Shown piece by piece: positions 1 through 7,718 of a stretch of DNA of 57,774 bases. Below the pieces are notes generated by a model, which was not told the origin of the DNA, did not search any database, and saw only the letters and a program-made list of their open reading frames with translations. Each line of letters begins with the position of its first letter. Within the stretch, counting starts at the first letter, position 1. The position numbers and the translations under genes were made by a program. Origin of the DNA: Pseudanabaena sp. M085S1SP2A07QC (GTDB lineage Bacteria > Cyanobacteriota > Cyanobacteriia > Pseudanabaenales > Pseudanabaenaceae); the NCBI GenBank assembly GCA_020404895.1, contig JADBWK010000170.1, positions 1-57,774 of the forward strand, read 5' to 3'.

Positions 1-49
1 AGGTATGCTCTAACCTTAAAAAATTATGTAACCCTGAGGACATAAGCGA

Positions 50-364
50 ATGCTACATCGCAAAATATATCAACTTTGTGAAGCCAAGAGCGATGTTTGG
101 ATTTACCTGAGGGATCAGGGACGTTGGCTAGAAAGAGCCAAGATATTGGATATTGAAGGTGACGTGGTAACAATTCGTTACGAGACTGAGGATGAAGACG
201 AGGTTTGCTCTTGGGAAGAAATGGTCAGATTAGAGAGCATTGGTGCTGTGACACAAAGACTATCTTCGTTTACCAAAACAGGAATGTCTTCTCACGATAT
301 TCCTGTGTCCGATGATTGCCCTGAAGCCGAACAAATCCGCCCCCGTATTGATCCTGACAAATAA
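50..364 (+). CDS. Conserved cyanobacterial small protein, unknown function
   Basis: A 104-residue soluble acidic protein without signal peptide or membrane segment. The N-terminal 65 residues (motifs WIYLRDQGRWLERAKILDIE and SWEEMVRLESIGAVT) have the alternating pattern of a small beta-barrel fold. The C-terminal tail is disordered and contains SDDCPEAEQIRPR. I recognise it as a family widespread in cyanobacteria, possibly DUF6679, but that label is from memory. The ATG at 50 has a GAGG element about 10 nt upstream. It is followed by a pair of hairpins, the second ending in a T-run. No function can be assigned. Confidence 0.75.
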   Translation: MLHRKIYQLCEAKSDVWIYLRDQGRWLERAKILDIEGDVVTIRYETEDEDEVCSWEEMVRLESIGAVTQRLSSFTKTGMSSHDIPVSDDCPEAEQIRPRIDPDK

Positions 365-371
365 TCAAATC

Positions 372-440
372 AACAAAAGGGACGCAAATCGCCCCCTTTG
401 TTATGAGCAAAGAGTGGACGCAAAGCGCCCACTCTTTTTT
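372..440 (+). terminator. Tandem hairpins, second one terminator-like
   Basis: Two stem-loops follow the upstream small gene. The first lies at 372-402. The second, at 409-437, has stem AAAGAGTGG and runs into six T. It probably terminates the small gene. Both have GC-rich apices around ACGCAAA, a style that recurs in this window. Confidence 0.6.
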
Positions 441-451
441 ATGCATAATAC

Positions 452-534
452 CAAAACACAAAATGGCTACGCCATTTTATGTTTTTAAAACCCTTATAGG
501 GTTTGGGTATGTAATTAATTAGGCGTGTCTACTT
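452..534. repeat. Fragments of two dispersed repeats
   Basis: The palindrome at 452-486 (AAAACACAAAATGG arms) is half of the element found complete at 53287-53389. The following motif at 505-534 (GGGTATGTAATTAATTA, then GTGTCTACTT) recurs inverted at 22066-22095 and diverged at 51543-51570. Nothing coding is seen here. Confidence 0.65.
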
Positions 535-550
535 ACATGAGATTACAACG

Positions 551-2392
551 ATGCAACCTGCTGATCTAACTACACTTGTAGCTTTGACCCATGAGCTAAA
601 CATAGCTTGTGTGCCTGCGAGGTTAGAGCAGGTACATCAAAGCGATCGCCATACGATTCATTTACAATTACGAACTTTAGAAAAGAAGCAATGGCTCTTG
701 TTATCGTGGCATCCGCAAGCTGCTAGATTGCATCTCAGTGCACCACCGCCAAAACAACCTGATACTTTCACCTTTAGTCAACAAATTTTGCATCAAGTTG
801 CAGGGTTTGCGCTTGTCTCGGTAAGACTTACTAGCCCTTGGGAGCGTGTAATTGATTTGCAATTTGCAAAACGTCCCGATGACGAGGTGCAATGGCATCT
901 GTATTTAGAAGTGATGGGCAAATATAGCAATGCAATTTTAGTGAATGCAAATGGTGAAATTGTCACCGCCGCCCATCAAGTCAGTAGTAAGCAGTCTCGT
1001 GTGCGCCCGATCCAAACAGGCGATCGCTATGAATTACCACCAGCATTACTCGAAGCAATTCCCAGTTTGAGTGAATCCTTTGACTCATGGCGCGATCGCT
1101 TAATCTTGATTCCTAAAGAAATTAAACGCAATTTATTAAGCAATTATCGAGGTGTCAGTTCTTCTTTAGTGCGATCGCTAATAGCGATCGCAGATTTAGA
1201 TGGCGATAAAAACGTTGCTGATTTAACGCTCTCTGAATGGGAGGCACTATATCAAGCTTGGAAAATATGGCTGACTTCTATTGAGCAAAAGCAGTTCTAT
1301 CCCCACTTAGAAAGCAAGGGATATTCCCTCACCCCTAGCCTAAGTCACGACAGATCCCCCTCAATCCCCCTTAAAAAGGAGGAAGAAGATAATTCTCCCA
1401 CCTTTTTAAGGAGGGCTGGGGGGGATCTAAAACTCTTGCTATCAGTTAACGACTTTTGCGATCGCTACTATTCCCAACAAACAGGAAAAGTTGCCTTTCA
1501 GCAGTTGCATCAACAAATTAGCCAAGCGATTCAAAACCAGTTAGCCAAATTAAATATTAAAGAAACAGAATTTCTTGACCGACTTAAACTCTCGACTCAA
1601 GCCGATGATTTTAAAGATAAAGCAGATTTGTTGATGGCTCATTTGCATCTCTGGGAAATCGGTATGAAAGAGATTAAACTTATTGATTTTCATTCAGAGG
1701 CATCAGTGATTATTCCTCTAGATCCCACTCTTAATGCTGCTCAGAATGCTCAATCCTTTTATAAAAAACATCAAAAACAAAAACGCGCGGCTATTGCGAT
1801 CGCGCCATTATTAGAATCTGTTCAACAGGAAATCGCCTATCTTGAACAGGTTTCTACCGCTGTTAGTTTATTAGAGCAAAGTGAACTTCCTGCTTTACAA
1901 GAAATTAGGGCAGAATTGGCTCAGCAGAGTTATCTCAAAGTCACCGCTGAATATGCACCGCGCCCTAAAACTAACACCAAAGGCGGCAAAAATAAGAGCA
2001 ATAGAACCAAACAAGAAGAGATTCCCGACTGCCATCGCTTCACGACTCCTAATGGATTTGAAGTTTGGGTCGGGAGAAACAACTACCAAAATGATTTAAT
2101 TTCCTTTCGTATCGCTGGAGAATATGATCTTTGGCTTCATGCTCAAGAAATCTCTGGTAGCCATGTGTTGTTGCGTCTACCTGCGGGTGCGATCGCTGAC
2201 GAGCAAGATCTTCAATCTGCGGCAAATTACGCCGCTTATTACAGTCGCGCTAGGCAAAGTGATCAAGTTCCTGTGGTCTGCACTGTTCCTAAATATGTCT
2301 TCAAGCCCAAAGGAGCAAAGCCAGGAATGGTTGTCTATACCCATGAAAAGATTATTTGGGGACAGCCGATGGGCTTGAGAGGTAAGGAATGA
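551..2392 (+). CDS. NFACT family protein (Rqc2/RqcH-like)
   Basis: A 613-residue protein of the NFACT family, whose bacterial member RqcH binds stalled 50S-nascent-chain complexes and recruits tRNA-Ala for C-terminal tailing. The NFACT-N domain covers the first half (LDLTSPWERVI-type core near residue 95), a helical stretch lies near 310-450, and the NFACT-R/DUF814 domain spans about 490-605 (motifs FEVWVGRNNYQND, DLWLHAQEISGSHV). Residues about 268-293 are encoded by a dispersed 77-bp repeat, read through in frame, between NFACT-N and the coiled coil. The last codons and stop (GGT AAG GAA TGA) are formed by the end of another repeat starting at 2383, so the native C-terminus may have differed. 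Family assignment is firm; the tailing role is inferred from homologues. Confidence 0.9.
   Translation: MQPADLTTLVALTHELNIACVPARLEQVHQSDRHTIHLQLRTLEKKQWLLLSWHPQAARLHLSAPPPKQPDTFTFSQQILHQVAGFALVSVRLTSPWERVIDLQFAKRPDDEVQWHLYLEVMGKYSNAILVNANGEIVTAAHQVSSKQSRVRPIQTGDRYELPPALLEAIPSLSESFDSWRDRLILIPKEIKRNLLSNYRGVSSSLVRSLIAIADLDGDKNVADLTLSEWEALYQAWKIWLTSIEQKQFYPHLESKGYSLTPSLSHDRSPSIPLKKEEEDNSPTFLRRAGGDLKLLLSVNDFCDRYYSQQTGKVAFQQLHQQISQAIQNQLAKLNIKETEFLDRLKLSTQADDFKDKADLLMAHLHLWEIGMKEIKLIDFHSEASVIIPLDPTLNAAQNAQSFYKKHQKQKRAAIAIAPLLESVQQEIAYLEQVSTAVSLLEQSELPALQEIRAELAQQSYLKVTAEYAPRPKTNTKGGKNKSNRTKQEEIPDCHRFTTPNGFEVWVGRNNYQNDLISFRIAGEYDLWLHAQEISGSHVLLRLPAGAIADEQDLQSAANYAAYYSRARQSDQVPVVCTVPKYVFKPKGAKPGMVVYTHEKIIWGQPMGLRGKE
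1352..1428. repeat. 77-bp palindromic repeat inside the NFACT gene
   Basis: The element is bounded by AGATCCCCC and GGGGGATCT and contains two A/T-centred C/G-rich hairpins (CCCCCTTAAAAAGG type). A near-identical 77-bp copy lies inverted at 47233-47309, differing at only a few positions. Here it is read through as proline/serine/lysine-rich sequence. Confidence 0.85.
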
Positions 2393-2480
2393 AAATTAGT
2401 TAACTTGTGCAATTAAAGCCAAAATTTGTTGGGGCGGGCTTTGTCCGCCCCAACAAATTTTGGCTTTAACTAATTTCTAT
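2383..2480. mobile_element. MITE-like element, family with end TAAGGAATGAAAAT
   Basis: Left end TAAGGAATGAAAAT, continuing to AACTTGTGC at 2410, matches the end at 53158 and the IS end at 57632. The core at 2415-2467 is a perfect hairpin with apex GGGGCGGGC. The right inverted repeat is eroded (AACTAATTTCTATAG). It abuts the NFACT gene and supplies its stop codon. Confidence 0.75.
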
Positions 2481-2554
2481 AGACATGTGACATTGATCAC
2501 AATTTTTTTTCTTTAAGATCACATTGCTATAGATTTGCGATCACAATCTGAATA

Positions 2555-2845
2555 ATGAGTGAGCGCGATACTAGTATCTATCGAGTTAAGGTCAAAATAA
2601 TGTTTTTCAGTTCACTAAACCAAGTTCGCTTAATTGGTATCAATACAATTTTTGGAACCGAAAAAGCAATTACGGTTCTAGGCAAAACTTTTGTAGATCA
2701 TAAAATCTGTAACTCTCTTAACGAAGCGATCGCGGAATGTAGAAGCGACTTGGAGTTAGGTATAGCTGTATTAATTACATGTAACGCTGATAAGTTTAGT
2801 ATTTGGGTTTCAATTCCCGAAGAAGTAATTTTGCAAACTATCTAA
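2555..2845 (+). CDS. Hypothetical protein
   Basis: A 96-residue ORF with no domain I recognise. It lacks a signal peptide or membrane helix. Residues 20-90 alternate hydrophobic and polar residues (VRLIGINTIFG, ITVLGKTFVDHKICNSLNEA, GIAVLITCNADKFSIWVS), which suits a small alpha/beta fold. It stands alone between a MITE and a repeat-filled spacer. The ATG at 2555 lacks a clear Shine-Dalgarno sequence, and the internal ATG at 2600 (MFFSSLNQ) is an alternative. HIP1-like sequence inside and ordinary codon use suggest a real gene. Confidence 0.5.
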   Translation: MSERDTSIYRVKVKIMFFSSLNQVRLIGINTIFGTEKAITVLGKTFVDHKICNSLNEAIAECRSDLELGIAVLITCNADKFSIWVSIPEEVILQTI

Positions 2846-3298
2846 GTTGATTCTACTAAAAGCCTCTTATCTCAATGGGGCATAGAAGGTCGGAATAAAT
2901 GGCTTTCAGTTGTTAATGGTAGTTGATTGAGAAACTAGATGCTTTAAGTACCAGTTTTTTATTTCCCCTGTGGGATTGTTTTGTACTTGCGAGAAACTTT
3001 AGCAGTGAGTAAAAGTACAATAAACTTTAGAATCATTTTATTTTTACCTTTGAATGTCTTTATATTAAGTAATGTAACAGGATGTTTTAAAATATTAATC
3101 CTGCTAAAGGTAGGCATCTATAGCTTTTTTATTTTGTTCAGCAATTTACGCTCAAATCCTAGCTAAATAAATGCGTTAAAAGTATTGCTTTGCAATACTT
3201 TTAACGCATTTATTGGAGTTAACTTGCTCTCAACCTGTTGTAGTTTTTGGGGAAGAGCGATCGCTATTGTGGGCATTCTGGATCGCCAAAAGGAATAG
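2846..3298. repeat. Gene-poor spacer with a perfect palindrome
   Basis: No convincing gene is seen. The clearest structure is a 49-bp palindrome at 3166-3214 (arms AATAAATGCGTTAAAAGTAT, apex around GCTTTGC). It belongs to the class of A/T-armed hairpins with a GC(A/T)TTGC-type apex that recurs at 5986, 17113, 30251 and 36841. Confidence 0.7.
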
Positions 3299-3454
3299 CT
3301 ATAATGTTGTTTTTGTGCGAAATTCTGACGATACAGCCTTGGGAACGACTGAAACCGACGGGTGCTCTTTAATATAAAAATATGTGCCAAAAATCAACCC
3401 AAGCAAAATAAAAATGCTGGAGAATATCAAACGTATCCATTGAATAGTCTTCAT
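3299..3454 (-). CDS. Putative single-span membrane microprotein (51 aa)
   Basis: Read directly from the reverse strand: ATG at 3454, TAG at 3299-3301. The protein starts MKTIQWIRLIF, has one strongly hydrophobic helix at about residues 7-28 (FSSIFILLGLIFGTYFYI) and a short polar tail (KEHPSVSVVPKAVSS). An AAGGAAAA sequence sits about 8 nt upstream of the ATG. The hydrophobic helix with a positively charged N-terminus argues against chance. I do not recognise the family. It could be a remnant or a small photosynthetic accessory protein. Confidence 0.4.
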   Translation of the reverse strand: MKTIQWIRLIFSSIFILLGLIFGTYFYIKEHPSVSVVPKAVSSEFRTKTTL

Positions 3455-3594
3455 AAGAAATTTTCCTTTTCCCTTTCTATTTTCCCGTTCTCATTACGCG
3501 GTGAAGTGGCGGATTGGCAGAGGATCTTCACGGGGTAACAGTCTACTTACAAATTGATTTAGCAATAAGATCAAGCGCTTCCCATACTACATTT

Positions 3595-3699
3595 AATTCC
3601 AATTCTCAAAAGTTTGGCAACACTTATGTGAATAAAAAAACAAACACCCTAAGGTTTTTTAAAACACAGATTGGCATAGCTGTTTTGTGTTTTGGTATA
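3595..3699. repeat. Eroded copy of the AATACCAA element
   Basis: The segment aligns by eye to the intact element at 53287-53389: CCAATTCTCAAAAGT and CAACACTTATGTGAA on the left, AAAACACAGATTGGC and TTTTGTGTTTTGGTAT on the right. Several substitutions and indels mark it as an old copy. Confidence 0.6.
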
Positions 3700-3780
3700 A
3701 GTTCTGATCGATGCTGATTGCGCTTACCGAGATTGGCAAGAGATGCTAAACCTTATTCTGCCCAAATGTACAAAATACGC

Positions 3781-4050
3781 TTAGCGAGATTTGAATTTAT
3801 CTTGTTGGCTACAGTGAAATCTTTGCGCCTCAGAAGTCTTTGCGTGTTTAGTTTTGCGACCACTTACTCTTTCTCGCCACATCAAAAAAGATGAACGTTT
3901 CATTGACTTACGCATGATTTTAATCACTTCCGATTCAGAAATGCCAAATTGGTCGTAAATCGTATCAAAGGTGGTGCGATCTTCCCATGCCATCTCGATA
4001 ATGCGATCGATATCTACATCCGTGAGTGCTTTCATAGCCTGTTTATCCAT
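3781..4050 (-). CDS. DUF2805 / TIGR03643 family protein
   Basis: An 89-residue protein matching the TIGR03643/DUF2805 pattern: DIDRIIEMAWEDRTTFDTI, then QFGISESEVIKIMR, KRSSFLMWRERVSGRKTKH. The core is a predicted helix-turn-helix, so nucleic-acid binding is plausible, but no function is established. The C-terminal 15 residues (SEAQRFHCSQQDKFKSR) go beyond the usual end after GRKTKH and may be neutral extension. It lies alone upstream of the S8 peptidase gene and in the same orientation, about 145 nt before its stop. Confidence 0.85.
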   Translation of the reverse strand: MDKQAMKALTDVDIDRIIEMAWEDRTTFDTIYDQFGISESEVIKIMRKSMKRSSFLMWRERVSGRKTKHAKTSEAQRFHCSQQDKFKSR

Positions 4051-4193
4051 AACAAGTTAGTCCTTTAGATCAATATTGCCAAAGTGGTCTAGTGGCTAAT
4101 ATATTAGGGGCGCTGATCTCCACGCGATCGCCTAGTAGCCCAATCACTCGCTTAATCAATGACGATGCAATGCATCGCCCTTTTGAATGTTTT

Positions 4194-5861
4194 CTAGCGA
4201 TCTTGATATTTCGCCCACCAAGCTAAGCCATAGCGCTGGCTGACTATATTTGCTTGGGGAGACTTAAATACAACTCTAAGTTTATATTTGCCTGTGATCG
4301 GGACTTTTATAAAAATATGCTGTAAGTTGTCAATTTGACTGACCGATGACCAGATATTCTGAGAAATATCAGTATCTTGCGATCTCATCAAATACAACTC
4401 AACTTTGTTAAAGCCTTCATTACTAAACCCTTCGCCAATATCAAATAGTCCGTTACCATTTTTGTCATTGAGTTTGACTTGACGATCCCAAGTTAAAGTT
4501 GCCGAAATAAAACTATCGGCAACTAAGGAATCACTAAAAACATACTCTTGATATTTATCGACTTCGACAATATTGGTATCCCAGCCGATCGCTGAGATAT
4601 TAGCTAAGCCATTACTAGGAGATTGTTGCCCTGCTTGATATTGCTGAAAAGCGCGATTGGCATTGAGTTGACCTGCCCCAAGATTACGACTGAGGGGAAT
4701 CTCACGGCTAGGATAAGCTTCAGTGTCGATCCATGTTTTGCCAAAAGCATCCAGAATAGTCTTCGACATACCAAGAATTTTGCCATCGCCAAGATCTTTG
4801 AGCTTATCGGCAGAGTTAATTAGCACAGCTTTAATTAATTCATGACGACGCGCATCAATGCTCCAGTAGCCACTTGTGATTTGACGATTAGCATATTCAT
4901 GTAAGAGCGCGATCGTCCCAACAACATGGGGAGTAGCAAAACTGGAACCATTAGCATTTTTAAATTTACCCTGCAATGTCGGCAGTTTAAGGTTATTACC
5001 TGGCGCTAGTATTGCCATAGATCGCCTACCATCGATGGGGCTTTCGACTCCTGCTGTCCATTTGCCATCTTTATTGAGATCGGTAAAGACCTCGCCTTGA
5101 TCATATTTGCCATTACTATTACGATCGAGATATGGCTCATCAATTAGGTTGCCGCGATCAAGTTGACGATATATCCCATCGGCCTCTCGGGTAAATCCAA
5201 CCGTAAAACCGTTATATAGATCAGTGGGGATAGGAATACCACCTTTGCCTTGGTTACCAGCAACGATTGGTACAGTGTTATAAGTATCAGCGATCCAATC
5301 AACGCATAGTGTTAATAAAGCATCGCCATCGAGTTTTGCATTAGGGCGAGGGTCTTCACTGAGGAGTTCCCCAAAGCTGAAATTAATAGCGCGAACAGTA
5401 CCGTTGTATTGACGGGCAACGTGCTGAGCCGCGATGCAGGCTTCGGGTTGTCCATCTTGTCGGCGTTGCGAATAAGCTGAGGATAGCAGCTTAGCCTCAG
5501 GGGCGACCCCGCGATGAATTTTATGTTGACTGATGATCACAGCGGCAACTTGTGCGGAATGATCATCGACATTGCGATTCGGGATAGCTTTACCGTCACG
5601 AAAAAAGACTTCGTATGGTTGAACGATAATACGATCTAGTTGCAAAAGTTTATTGGAGATTTTATCTACGGCAAAACGACTAGGACGGCTTAGCTCAACT
5701 TGTCCAATAAATACGTCTTTGCCAGTGAGGTTATAGGGTGCTTTTTGTAAAGACCTTGCATCTATGCCTTGGCGATCAACCGATTTGTCTAAAGCCCAAG
5801 TTGCAGGAGTAGTAGACATACCTAACAAAATCCAACCGACAAACCAACCTAACCTACGCAT
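4194..5861 (-). CDS. Secreted S8 (subtilisin-like) serine peptidase
   Basis: A 555-residue protein with a signal peptide (MRRLGWFVGWILLGMSTTPA, cleavage near residue 23). The S8 core spans about 45-325. The catalytic Ser is S307 in NGSSFATPHV, the His is H101 in DDHSAQVAAVI, and the oxyanion-hole Asn is N203 in VAGNQG. Where subtilisins have the catalytic Asp (VAVLDTG) this protein reads IGQVELS, giving Glu at residue 56. Residues 246-270 contain calcium-loop-like DxNxDG motifs, with another near the C-terminal domain (NDKNGNGLFDIGEG). The C-terminal 150 residues resemble a P-domain-like beta sandwich. It probably acts outside the plasma membrane. Whether it is proteolytically active depends on the Glu substitution. 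Confidence 0.85.
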   Translation of the reverse strand: MRRLGWFVGWILLGMSTTPATWALDKSVDRQGIDARSLQKAPYNLTGKDVFIGQVELSRPSRFAVDKISNKLLQLDRIIVQPYEVFFRDGKAIPNRNVDDHSAQVAAVIISQHKIHRGVAPEAKLLSSAYSQRRQDGQPEACIAAQHVARQYNGTVRAINFSFGELLSEDPRPNAKLDGDALLTLCVDWIADTYNTVPIVAGNQGKGGIPIPTDLYNGFTVGFTREADGIYRQLDRGNLIDEPYLDRNSNGKYDQGEVFTDLNKDGKWTAGVESPIDGRRSMAILAPGNNLKLPTLQGKFKNANGSSFATPHVVGTIALLHEYANRQITSGYWSIDARRHELIKAVLINSADKLKDLGDGKILGMSKTILDAFGKTWIDTEAYPSREIPLSRNLGAGQLNANRAFQQYQAGQQSPSNGLANISAIGWDTNIVEVDKYQEYVFSDSLVADSFISATLTWDRQVKLNDKNGNGLFDIGEGFSNEGFNKVELYLMRSQDTDISQNIWSSVSQIDNLQHIFIKVPITGKYKLRVVFKSPQANIVSQRYGLAWWAKYQDR

Positions 5862-5985
5862 TTTTATTCCCGTTTACTGTCCAAAGGACTTTGTACCTAC
5901 ATATTTACTAGCATAATCAAAAACTTCTCAGCTTTATAGAGAATATAGTCGTAGACCTACAGCACTTTGCACTCACACACAAACC

Positions 5986-6034
5986 AATAAAATTTTTAAA
6001 AGCATTGCAAGGTATTGCTTTTAAAAATTTTATT
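5986..6034. repeat. 49-bp palindrome
   Basis: Arms AATAAAATTTTTAAAAGCA with a short loop. It sits in the 294-nt spacer between the S8 peptidase and the downstream beta-barrel-like gene. It could fold in RNA, but lacks a T-run, so terminator function is doubtful. Confidence 0.7.
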
Positions 6035-6155
6035 GTGGTTCACTATAAAAGTATTTTGGCGGTTGAATCTAGAGACTCAATACGTAAAGATCTGTGCATA
6101 ATTAATTTATAGGCGCGTCCACTTTACTTAAACTACGATAGTTAACTCAAAATTT

Positions 6156-6836
6156 ATGACAAAACCTTGGGCGATCGCGATAGCTGCAATTTCTTACTTT
6201 AGTTTTAGCACCGCAGTCTATGGCGATGCCAAAATGTCGCGACGTGCCAATGATTTAGAAATTGATCGTCAAGTGATCGAGAGTAGTCCTGTATTGCAAC
6301 GGTGGCTAGAGAAACCACCCGATCTTTTAGAAGATATTTATCATACGCCTAGTTTTAATACCAAGCTGAGAGTTGGGCTTACCTCACGCAACAATTCTTT
6401 TGGGGTTGAGGCTGGCGTTGAAGATTTATTTGTGGGGCAGTCACCTTTGACGGTGAGTGGTAGCTATCAGAATGAGTTTAGTGGTCGAGAAAGTGAGTTA
6501 CAAGCAAATTTTCGTTACTATGTTTTGCCATTGGGCTCTTATTGGAATGTTGCGCCGATAGTGGGATATCGTCAATTTAACCAGCTAGATCGTCCCCAAA
6601 TTTCAGGCGTAGATGTGGGATTATTAGGGATTTTGGTTTTGTCTCCCAATAACTCAGATTTACGACTGAGCCATACTTTTACTTCTCCCAGTAACAATCT
6701 GGAAATGAGTACAACTGCGCTCTCGACTAGCTATGCAATTACCAAGAATCTCCGATTGGGGACAAAAATAGAATGGAGGCGATCGCCTTTGATTTATGAC
6801 AGTCGTGTAGGCTTTTTGTTTGAGCTAGCTCTTTAG
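6156..6836 (+). CDS. Exported beta-barrel-like protein, unknown function
   Basis: A 226-residue protein with a probable signal peptide (MTKPWAIAIAAISYFSFSTA, cut near VYG). After a charged linker (residues 30-70) the rest is made of alternating amphipathic strands (TKLRVGLTSRNNSFGVEAGV, PLTVSGSYQNEF, SELQANFRYYVLPL, NVAPIVGYRQF), ending in FLFELAL with a hydrophobic terminal residue. This pattern fits a small outer-membrane beta-barrel. It is divergent from the S8 peptidase gene, so both may be envelope functions. No named family is recognised with confidence. Confidence 0.7.
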   Translation: MTKPWAIAIAAISYFSFSTAVYGDAKMSRRANDLEIDRQVIESSPVLQRWLEKPPDLLEDIYHTPSFNTKLRVGLTSRNNSFGVEAGVEDLFVGQSPLTVSGSYQNEFSGRESELQANFRYYVLPLGSYWNVAPIVGYRQFNQLDRPQISGVDVGLLGILVLSPNNSDLRLSHTFTSPSNNLEMSTTALSTSYAITKNLRLGTKIEWRRSPLIYDSRVGFLFELAL

Positions 6837-6840
6837 TCTG

Positions 6841-7324
6841 TTATTGCGCGTTCAACAATTGCTCTACTTCGGCAACAAAAGCCTTTGCTTGTTCTAAGAT
6901 TCTTGCGGCTTCTGCTAATGTGCCAGTAAAGTCTGCATCATAGTCGCTCAATTGTCTTAGCTCATAAGCATCGCTTAATATTTTTGCGAATTCGGAGGAA
7001 AATTGCCCTGTCTTCACAAAATGCTGACCGAATAAGCGAATTGTACCTTTATGAGTTGAAGCATCTAGGTTTTGGGATAGCAATAAAGCTTGGGTTGCGT
7101 AGTATAGCAACGTAAGAGATAGATAGGACAATTCAAAACCCAAAAGATGGCAGAGCGAAGCTCTGCCATCTTTTGGGTTTTATGTCCTAAGCAAAGCTTA
7201 CATTGCTATATATGGAATAATATGAACGCGAGAGGCAAGTGCGATAATGTTCTCGGTCTAGTAAGAGTGCCGCTATTTCTAGTTCTTCTAGAGATAAAGA
7301 AAGTAGTTTTTTGTATTCGTTCAT
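6841..7324 (-). pseudogene. HEPN-domain toxin gene split by a MITE
   Basis: The ATG at 7324 overlaps the stop of the upstream MNT gene (ATGA). The protein starts MNEYKKLLSLSLEELEIAAL and reaches SRSYYSI before a 108-bp element (7103-7210) brings a stop. After the element the frame resumes as YYATQALLLSQN, then LFGQHFVKTGQF and AYELRQLSDYDADF, the typical UPF0332-type HEPN sequence. Removing the element with one TA leaves 378 nt, exactly 126 codons, and restores SIYYATQ. HEPN proteins paired with MNT nucleotidyltransferases act as RNase-type toxins controlled by the MNT partner. As it stands only a 45-residue fragment, or a TTG-initiated C-terminal piece, could be made. Confidence 0.85.
7103..7210. 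mobile_element. MITE inserted in the HEPN gene
   Basis: 108 bp with 14-bp terminal inverted repeats (TATAGCAACGTAAG left, reverse complement of the right TATAGCAATGTAAG, one mismatch) and TA at both ends, the pattern of IS630/Tc1-mariner-type insertion. The interior is a palindrome (AACCCAAAAGATGGCAGAGC arms, GAA loop). No coding capacity. Confidence 0.85.
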
Positions 7325-7650
7325 AGTTCAATTCCTTCCTTTCTAATATTCCTTAAAAAAGCAACATTTCTTTTACTGAAGTCTTCTTCGGTGATGGGGA
7401 TAATAGAGACGAGTTCGTCATGTTCTAGTATCATTTTTACACGCAAGTCTGACATATAGGATATTTCTTGTACTTGAGATACTGGGCTTTTGAGTACGGC
7501 AAGTAGATCAATATCTGAGTCGGGATTGGCTTCGCCTCTGGCGTGTGAACCAAATAGAATTAACTTAACAAGGCGATCGCCGTATAGTTCCTTTAAGCCT
7601 AGTTTTAATTCGTGCAATGTTGGCTGGATACTGTTTAAAGTTATACTCAT
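7321..7650 (-). CDS. MNT-type nucleotidyltransferase antitoxin
   Basis: A 109-residue minimal nucleotidyltransferase. The signature is GSHARGEANPDSDIDLLAVL (GSxAR(G) followed by DxD). MNT proteins of HEPN/MNT modules neutralise the HEPN toxin, in studied cases by AMPylating it. It overlaps the HEPN gene downstream by 4 nt (ATGA), the typical operon layout. Its first 25 codons and upstream flank are duplicated at 8384-8533. Because the toxin partner is broken, this antitoxin may now be an orphan. Confidence 0.85.
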   Translation of the reverse strand: MSITLNSIQPTLHELKLGLKELYGDRLVKLILFGSHARGEANPDSDIDLLAVLKSPVSQVQEISYMSDLRVKMILEHDELVSIIPITEEDFSKRNVAFLRNIRKEGIEL

Positions 7651-7718
7651 TTCTTCGCTCCTTGCTCAAAGGCTTTGTTAACTCTCTCGATTTGTTTCGG
7701 CGCTTCCATTTGCGCGAA
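7574..7718. repeat. Direct duplication, copy 1
   Basis: Two adjoining blocks: B1 (7574-7650, 5' end of the MNT gene) and A1 (7647-7718). Both recur at 8384-8533 in swapped order (A2 8384-8455, B2 8459-8533) with about 90 percent identity by eye. On the reverse strand A1 also reads as the tail of a lost gene (FFAQMEAPKQIERVNKAFE) ending in an ATGA overlap with the MNT start. Confidence 0.8.

Noticed and set aside
2981-3166. 61-codon ORF on the plus strand
   Set aside because: No family, no ribosome-binding site, low-complexity hydrophobic composition typical of A/T-rich spacer.
3163-3390. 75-codon reverse ORF
   Set aside because: Its 3' third is a palindromic repeat and it overlaps the better-supported 51-residue membrane ORF in another frame.
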